A stretch of DNA of 16,690 nucleotides from Candidatus Jordarchaeum madagascarense (GTDB lineage: Archaea > Asgardarchaeota > Jordiarchaeia > Jordiarchaeales > Jordiarchaeaceae): contig DXJA01000099.1 in assembly GCA_019056875.1 (NCBI GenBank), positions 1-16,690 of the forward strand. The letters run 5' to 3'. Under the pieces are notes generated by a model. It saw nothing but the letters and a program-made list of their open reading frames with translations, was not told the origin of the DNA and ran no database searches. Below, in pieces: positions 13,877-16,690 of this stretch; within the stretch, counting starts at the first letter, position 1, and every line of letters starts with the position of its first letter. The translations under genes were made by a program, and so were the position numbers.

Positions 13877-15322
13877 ATGATTGAACAGCCTTTGTATGGT
13901 AAACCCCGTGAGCACTGCGGAGTAATCGGCGTATATTCACCAGACAAATCCATCCAAGTTTCAAGATACGCGTTTGACGGCTTAATCGCGCTTCAGCACA
14001 GAGGACAGGAATCCGCGGGAATATATGTACAAAATGGAAAAGGAATCACGGGCCATAAAGACATGGGACTTGCCAGCACCGTTTTTACAAAGAAAATTTT
14101 ATCCACACTATATGGAAACAAGGCAATAGGACACGTCAGATACAGTACAACAGCAGACAGCAATGTTGAAAATGCACAGCCTAAAAAGTTCGTTTCCACC
14201 CTAGGCTCCTACGCCATCGCCTTCAATGGAACAATAACCAATTTCCTAAGCTTAAGATCCATATTAGAGGAAAAGGGACATGTTTTCCACACAAACTCTG
14301 ACACTGAAACCGTAGCCCATGTCTTGGCAGCAAATCTATTAGAAACAGATGATTACAGCCAAGCAATAGCAAAAAGTATGAACGATTTGAAAGGCTCATA
14401 CTCTATGGTTTTACTGAATGAAGCAGGAGACCTTTATGCTATACGTGATCCACTGGGATTCAAACCATTATGCATAGGAAGGGTAAATAGTATGTACATG
14501 GTCGCCTCCGAAACTGCAGCCATTGAATCCCTAAATGGATCCGTCTTAGAACACGTAGAACCAGGCCAGATAACACGTATCACAGATTATGGTCCTGTAA
14601 AAGAAACAGTTGTAAAAGCTAACAGACATGCTCGTTGCATGTTCGAGTTTGTTTACTTCTCAAGAACCGACTCTAACTTTGACGGTATATCGATTTATAA
14701 GGTTCGAGAAAGACTGGGAAGAATACTTTCTCAGATCCATCCGGTTGATGCAGATATTATTGTCCCTGTTCCCGATTCAGGGAGAACCGCAGCAGCGGGA
14801 CTTGCGGCGGAGTCAGGTATCCCACTAGGAGAAGGCTTAATTAAAAATCGTTACGTCTGGCGAACCTTCATAATGCCAGTACAGGCAGAACGAGAAGACC
14901 AGGTTAAGCTGAAACTTAATCCAGTCAGAGAACTTATTACTGGAAAAGATGTGGTGCTCGTGGATGATTCGATAGTTCGTGCCACCACCATGAAAAGAAT
15001 AGTTTGCCTCATTCGAAATGCGGGAGCCAGAAAGGTTCATGTAAGGGTTAGTTGCCCTCCCATCATAGCTCCCTGCTATATGGGAATAGACTTCCCCACC
15101 AGCCGTGAACTGATTGCCGCAAATCAAACAGTCGAACAGATTGAAAAATTCATCGGCGCGGACTCTCTTGGATACATGACAATTGACGGACTAATGCAAG
15201 GTATTGGGTTAGGCGAAGATGAGCTTTGCATGGCTTGCCTTAATAAGGAATATCCCATCGAGTCCGTAGAAGCCGATTTCTTGGAGAGCTATCTCGGAGG
15301 CGCTAAAGGAAGTGAAAATTAA
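13877..15322 (+). CDS. purF: PurF1, glutamine PRPP amidotransferase (catalytically complete copy)
   Basis: A 481-residue enzyme for the first purine step, PRPP plus glutamine to phosphoribosylamine. The N-terminal nucleophile Cys14 sits in HCGVIGVY, implying a 13-residue propeptide removed by autocleavage, as in Bacillus PurF. Glutaminase residues are present: Arg88 and Thr91 (GHVRYSTT), Asn117-Gly118 and Asp142 (NSDTE), equivalent to E. coli Arg73, Thr76, Asn101-Gly102 and Asp127. The transferase domain has VPVPDSGRTAA (296-306), KNRY (323-326) and the PRPP loop VLVDDSIVR (360-368). Cys254, Cys400, Cys451 and Cys454 match the four Fe-S ligands of Bacillus PurF. Small deviations are Trp for Gly in KNRYVWRT and Ala for Gly after the PRPP-loop Arg. 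The ATG at 13877 is chosen for GGAGCT six bases upstream. It overlaps the next gene by 11 bases. Confidence 0.95.
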   Translation: MIEQPLYGKPREHCGVIGVYSPDKSIQVSRYAFDGLIALQHRGQESAGIYVQNGKGITGHKDMGLASTVFTKKILSTLYGNKAIGHVRYSTTADSNVENAQPKKFVSTLGSYAIAFNGTITNFLSLRSILEEKGHVFHTNSDTETVAHVLAANLLETDDYSQAIAKSMNDLKGSYSMVLLNEAGDLYAIRDPLGFKPLCIGRVNSMYMVASETAAIESLNGSVLEHVEPGQITRITDYGPVKETVVKANRHARCMFEFVYFSRTDSNFDGISIYKVRERLGRILSQIHPVDADIIVPVPDSGRTAAAGLAAESGIPLGEGLIKNRYVWRTFIMPVQAEREDQVKLKLNPVRELITGKDVVLVDDSIVRATTMKRIVCLIRNAGARKVHVRVSCPPIIAPCYMGIDFPTSRELIAANQTVEQIEKFIGADSLGYMTIDGLMQGIGLGEDELCMACLNKEYPIESVEADFLESYLGGAKGSEN

Positions 15323-16658
15323 AGAAAAATGCGGTGTGTTCGGAATCTACGCTTTCGACCAAAAGTGGAACGTTTCAAGATTCGTGTACTACGGATTAAT
15401 AGCATCACAGAACAGAGGACAAGAAACCTGCGGAATAGCAGCCTTTAACGGAGAAAAAATTAGCTCTGTGAAAGGCAGAGGCATGGTAGAAGAGTTCTTT
15501 TCCAAAGAAAAATTGGAAAATCTACCCGGCTGGATAGGAATAGGAAACGTTTGCCCATTCAACCCCGAATCCGCACAAAACATACAGCCAGTCAGCGACA
15601 ACAACTCCGGTCTAGGCTTCACCTATAATGGAAAAATACTAAATTTCAAAGAAATCTCTACAAACAAAAAAACCGGCGACAATGAAGACGCAAACGTCGC
15701 CGCAACACTACTGTCCCAAGAATTAGAAAAAAGTGATCCCTTGGAGGCCACCGAAACCGTTATGGAGAAGTTCAAGGGCGCTTACTCATTCATCGCCATA
15801 ACCAAAAACGGAGAGATGATCGTAGCCCGAGACCCAATGGGCATAAAGCCTTTGTGCATCGGAAGCTTCGGTTTCGACCACGGCGCCGTAGCCTCAGAAA
15901 GCGCCACCCTAGACATTATCGGCGCAGACTACAAAGCACCCATAAAACCCGGAGAAATCTACGTCTTCACCCCCTACAGTATCGAAAGAAAACAAGCCTT
16001 CAAACCAGAGCCCAAACACTGCGCATTCGAGTATGTTTACTTCTCTCGTCCAGACTCCTTCATTAATGATAAATCTGTTTACGAAGCCAGAATGAAGATC
16101 GGAGAATACCTAGCCAAAGAGTTCCCCGTAGACGCCGACACGGTCATAGGAGTACCGGAAACCGCCATACCATTCGCCATGGCTTATTCCGACTACACAG
16201 GCATGCCCATAGAAATGGGATTCGTGAGAACCGGCCGAGCAGTAAGAACCGCAATAAAACCAACACAATTCGAACGCCTCGTAGGAGTACAACTCAAACT
16301 AAACCCAATCCGCCACGCCATCAGAGGAAAAAAAGTGGTACTAATCGACGACAGCGTAGTCAGAGGAACCACAACCAGAAACATAGTCAACCTAATGCGC
16401 AACCGCATAGGAGCCAAAGAAGTCCACGTAAGAATCGGAAGCCCCCGACTAGTCTCACCCTGCCCATTCGGAGTCGAAGTACCACAAAAAGACGAACTAA
16501 TCGCAGCAAACCTAGCACCAGACGAAGTGAGCAAAGTGGTAGGAGCAGACACCTTCGCCTGGCTATCACTAGAAGGCGTCATCGACTCCATAGGATTCCC
16601 CAAAGAAAAATTATGCTTAGGATGCTTCACTGGTGAGATCTCCCTCTCTATTTTCTAG
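15312..16658 (+). CDS. PurF2, degenerate PurF-family paralogue
   Basis: A 448-residue PurF homologue directly downstream of and overlapping PurF1. Cys7 (KCGVFGIY), the NG pair (106-107), putative Fe-S cysteines Cys237, 384, 435, 438 and the PRPP loop VVLIDDSVVRGTT (342-354) are kept. Glutaminase residues are not: the HVRYST equivalent reads NVCPFN (79-84), so the glutamine-binding Arg and Thr are replaced by Cys81 and Asn84. The NSDTE equivalent is DNEDA, and LQHRGQ is SQNRGQ. In the transferase domain, PDSG is PETA and KNRY is TGRA. The start is GTG at 15312, within the end of purF1, indicating translational coupling. The C-terminus ends 10 residues after CLGC, against 27 in PurF1. It may be a regulatory or structural partner, an ammonia-dependent enzyme, or a decaying copy. 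The intact frame and clean codons argue against decay. Confidence 0.88.
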   Translation: MKIKEKCGVFGIYAFDQKWNVSRFVYYGLIASQNRGQETCGIAAFNGEKISSVKGRGMVEEFFSKEKLENLPGWIGIGNVCPFNPESAQNIQPVSDNNSGLGFTYNGKILNFKEISTNKKTGDNEDANVAATLLSQELEKSDPLEATETVMEKFKGAYSFIAITKNGEMIVARDPMGIKPLCIGSFGFDHGAVASESATLDIIGADYKAPIKPGEIYVFTPYSIERKQAFKPEPKHCAFEYVYFSRPDSFINDKSVYEARMKIGEYLAKEFPVDADTVIGVPETAIPFAMAYSDYTGMPIEMGFVRTGRAVRTAIKPTQFERLVGVQLKLNPIRHAIRGKKVVLIDDSVVRGTTTRNIVNLMRNRIGAKEVHVRIGSPRLVSPCPFGVEVPQKDELIAANLAPDEVSKVVGADTFAWLSLEGVIDSIGFPKEKLCLGCFTGEISLSIF

Positions 16659-16690
16659 TTCTTTTTTTATGTATTTTAGAGCGTCTTCAG
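16617..16690 (-). CDS. 3' end of an off-window minus-strand gene
   Basis: The minus strand has an open frame entering from the right edge at 16688 and ending TAA at 16617-16619. It encodes 23 residues, EDALKYIKKELENREGDLTS then EAS, a charged helical tail that looks like real protein. It overlaps the last 42 bases of purF2 in the convergent direction. From 16629 on, third-position usage of the purF2 frame changes sharply, as expected if this stretch is shaped by the opposite gene. The function is unknown since only the tail is visible. Confidence 0.5.
   Translation of the reverse strand, partial: EDALKYIKKELENREGDLTSEAS
16659..16672 (+). terminator. Candidate U-tract terminator of the purine operon
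   Basis: TTC and then seven T (16662-16668) directly follow the purF2 stop codon. This is a plausible archaeal U-rich terminator, although it lies inside the opposing partial gene. Confidence 0.4.

Noticed and set aside
15854..16066. Arg-rich plus-strand frame inside purF2
   Set aside because: It is a frame-shifted reading of the A/C-biased purF2 codons, not an independent gene.

Overview
The window looks like archaeal chromosome. The evidence is a geranylgeranyl reductase of the archaeal ether-lipid type, a LysW carrier-protein pathway for lysine/arginine, the PurS/PurQ/small-PurL form of FGAM synthetase, AT-rich TATA-like boxes upstream of most transcription units, and frequent TTG/GTG starts. 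A TACK lineage such as Bathyarchaeia is my best guess, but no marker gene here fixes the taxonomy. I see no insertion sequence, CRISPR array, rRNA or tRNA.

Layout. (1) 1-2181, minus strand: a small 2[4Fe-4S] ferredoxin, a geranylgeranyl reductase and a stand-alone tRNA-binding OB-fold protein related to the MetRS beta subunit. The ferredoxin and reductase probably cooperate in saturating archaeal lipids. (2) 2182-2533: a promoter/leader region with candidate TATA boxes, a palindrome and a hairpin next to the lysW ribosome binding site. (3) 2534-7728, plus strand: a compact lysW-lysX-lysY-lysZ-lysJ-lysK operon that builds lysine and/or ornithine on the LysW carrier. (4) 7735-8808, minus strand and convergent with lysK: an unrecognised protein with an N-terminal charged coiled coil and a two-CxxC zinc-ribbon-like segment. 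It is divergent from a small four-helix membrane protein (9117-9524). (5) 9826-16658, plus strand: purC-purS-purQ-purL-purF-purF2, covering PRPP amidation, FGAM synthesis and SAICAR synthesis. (6) At the right edge, the 3' end of a minus-strand gene overlaps the end of purF2.

The most notable feature is the tandem pair of PurF-family genes at the end of the purine operon. The first keeps essentially all catalytic residues of glutamine PRPP amidotransferase. The second keeps the nucleophilic cysteine, the putative Fe-S cysteines and a PRPP loop, but has lost the glutamine-binding Arg and Thr, the SD motif and the PDSG motif. The two overlap by 11 bases and may form a hetero-oligomer with a catalytic and a degenerate subunit. 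Other points of interest are the unknown coiled-coil/zinc-ribbon protein, the ferredoxin next to the reductase, and strong local strand-asymmetric base composition.
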